Positions 7,487-8,360 of a DNA stretch of 8,360 nucleotides are shown piece by piece (position 1 is the stretch's first letter; every line of letters begins with the position of its first letter). The translations under genes and the position numbers were made by a program. The DNA is from VGEM01 sp033764265 (lineage in GTDB: Bacteria; Pseudomonadota; Alphaproteobacteria; Rhodospirillales; Rhodospirillaceae): NCBI GenBank assembly GCA_033764265.1, contig JANRJB010000327.1, positions 1 through 8,360 on the forward strand. The letters are read 5' to 3'. The notes beneath the pieces were generated by a model. That model was not told the origin of the DNA. It was given only the letters and a program-made list of their open reading frames with translations, and ran no database searches.

Positions 7487-8360
7487 ATGACGCCGCTGCC
7501 GATCCGCTGGTTGCGGTGCGCCGCTGTCCTGGCGGCCGGGCTCGTGGCCCCTGCCGCGGCGCAAGGCCCCCCGACCGGCATTGCGTTCGAGCGATCCGCC
7601 GCGGGGCGCACGTTTGTCACAGCCGATGGCCGTGCGCTCTACTGGAGCCGCGACGAGCTCGCGGCCCAGGCCATCACCTGTATCGAGGAATGCCTGCTGC
7701 AGCGCAGTCCGCTGGCTGCACCGGCCGACGCCAGCCCGCCGCCGGGCTGGTCGACCGTCGTCCGCCCCGATGGCAGCCGGCAGTGGGCCAAGGACGGCAA
7801 GCCGCTTTATATCTTCGCCGGTGACACCTATCCGGGCGCGCGGCTCGGCGCCGGCGGAGCGTGGGTGCTGTCGTTCGAGACGGCGGACTTGCCGGCAGGC
7901 TTCAGCGTGCAGTCCAACCTGTTGGGGCGCGTACTGGCCGACCACAAGGGCCGCACGATCTACACCCGGTCCGCCGCCGCGCCCGCGGCACCTGACACCG
8001 ACTGGCAGCCGCTGGTTGCGCCGTGGTTGGCGGCGGCCGAGGGCGAATGGTCGACCGCGCCGCTGCCTGATGGCACCCGGCAATGGTTGTACAAAGGCCA
8101 GCCGCTGGCCCGCTACGCCCGCGACCGCGACCCGCAAGACGTACGCGGTCACGGTCTTGACGGCGGTGCATGGACGGCGGTGATTCTCGAGCCGCCTCCG
8201 GGTTTGCCGGCGTGGATGTCGGTGCAACGTGTCGACCTTGGCTGGGTGTTTGCCGACGGCGACGGCATGACGCTGTATGCGCCCGCGAACGCCGAACGCA
8301 TCAAGACCGCTCAGACCTGCACCCAGGCGTGCATGGAACAATACTGGCGGCCGGTCCTGG
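7487..8360 (+). CDS. Exported Yx(FWY)xxD-type repeat protein, 3'-truncated by window edge
   Basis: The frame is open from the ATG at 7487 to the window end (291 residues, no stop reached). It follows the DUF1552 stop by 7 bases with only a weak ribosome-binding site, suggesting translational coupling. The N-terminus is a Sec signal peptide (RWLRCAAVLAAGLVAPAAA, likely cut after residue 25). The mature part consists of about three related units of 100-107 residues, each starting with a G-x-x-[LI]-Y strand (Tyr52, Tyr159, Tyr264). Unit 1 has CIEEC (65-69) and the exact motif YIFAGD (108-113). Unit 3 has CTQAC (278-282) followed by YWRP. This matches the secreted repeat family PF03640 (COG4315), whose units carry a C-x-x-x-C-x(n)-W-x-P element. 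The family has no established function; envelope or redox roles have been suggested only by context. The middle unit lacks the cysteine pair. The family call is from motif recognition. Confidence 0.8.
   Translation, partial: MTPLPIRWLRCAAVLAAGLVAPAAAQGPPTGIAFERSAAGRTFVTADGRALYWSRDELAAQAITCIEECLLQRSPLAAPADASPPPGWSTVVRPDGSRQWAKDGKPLYIFAGDTYPGARLGAGGAWVLSFETADLPAGFSVQSNLLGRVLADHKGRTIYTRSAAAPAAPDTDWQPLVAPWLAAAEGEWSTAPLPDGTRQWLYKGQPLARYARDRDPQDVRGHGLDGGAWTAVILEPPPGLPAWMSVQRVDLGWVFADGDGMTLYAPANAERIKTAQTCTQACMEQYWRPVL
7748..7786 (+). repeat. Intragenic repeat copy A within the repeat protein
   Basis: These 13 codons encode WSTVVRPDGSRQW (residues 88-100). They match the 39 bases at 8048-8086 at 29 positions, with no gap. 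The match at DNA level shows that the units arose by duplication within the gene rather than only by protein-level convergence. Confidence 0.7.
7889..7963 (+). repeat. Intragenic repeat copy: start of unit 2
   Basis: Residues 135-159 open with LPAGFSVQSN and end with DHKGRTIY. They align without gaps to residues 240-264 (bases 8204-8278), which open with LPAWMSVQRV and end with GDGMTLY. The spacing of 105 residues defines the repeat period. A related but more diverged stretch lies at residues 34-52. Confidence 0.65.
8048..8086 (+). repeat. Intragenic repeat copy B within the repeat protein
   Basis: These 13 codons encode WSTAPLPDGTRQW (residues 188-200), 100 residues after copy A. Immediately downstream the Tyr of the YxFxxD motif is replaced: the segment reads PLARYARD where unit 1 has PLYIFAGD. 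Confidence 0.7.
8204..8278 (+). repeat. Intragenic repeat copy: start of unit 3
   Basis: Residues 240-264 repeat the pattern of residues 135-159 (LPA, SVQ, then G-x-x-[LI]-Y). The unit continues into CTQAC and is cut by the window end, so its second half and any further units cannot be seen. Confidence 0.65.

Noticed and set aside
7460..8341. Minus-strand open frame (293 codons) opposite the repeat protein
   Set aside because: The plus-strand frame has a signal peptide, internal repeats and CxxxC motifs. The reverse frame shows only low-complexity Arg/Gly-rich sequence.
1..8360. CRISPR, tRNA/rRNA genes, insertion sequences or prophage genes
   Set aside because: I found no spaced direct repeats, cloverleaf-like segments, transposase motifs or terminal inverted repeats in the window.

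Overview
The window is GC-rich (about two thirds G+C by eye) and densely packed. Its coding style, Tat-type and lipoprotein signals and gene families suggest a Gram-negative bacterium, most likely Pseudomonadota. No marker gene fixes the taxon, so this is inference. I see no rRNA, tRNA, CRISPR array, insertion sequence or phage gene.

Left part (1-2984): The window opens inside a nitrilase-superfamily carbon-nitrogen hydrolase (1-747, + strand, 5' end missing). It is followed after 26 bp by a secreted DUF1838-type protein with a twin-arginine signal (774-1706). The two look like one transcription unit. A major facilitator superfamily transporter (1722-2984, - strand) converges on them, with only 15 bp between stop codons.

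Middle (2985-3267): A 283-bp divergent intergenic region holds no convincing gene. It must contain the promoters for the transporter and for the rightward operon. A few short palindromes are visible, but no clear sigma-70 promoter.

Right part (3268-8360): Four + strand genes are nearly fused, with spacings of 10 bp, a 4-bp overlap, and 7 bp. They encode (1) an exported protein of an uncharacterised family with six cysteines and an Asp/Gly-rich motif; (2) a predicted outer-membrane lipoprotein with the DUF1587/1595/1592/1588/1585 architecture and a single CxxCH motif; (3) a DUF1552 protein with a Tat-like signal; (4) an exported repeat protein related to the Yx(FWY)xxD secreted-repeat family, cut by the window end. 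All four carry export signals, so the operon probably builds a periplasmic or cell-surface assembly. The DUF1592-DUF1552 pairing is a recurrent but functionally unexplained partnership, and the CxxCH motif hints at redox chemistry. This operon is the best candidate in the window for an undescribed system.
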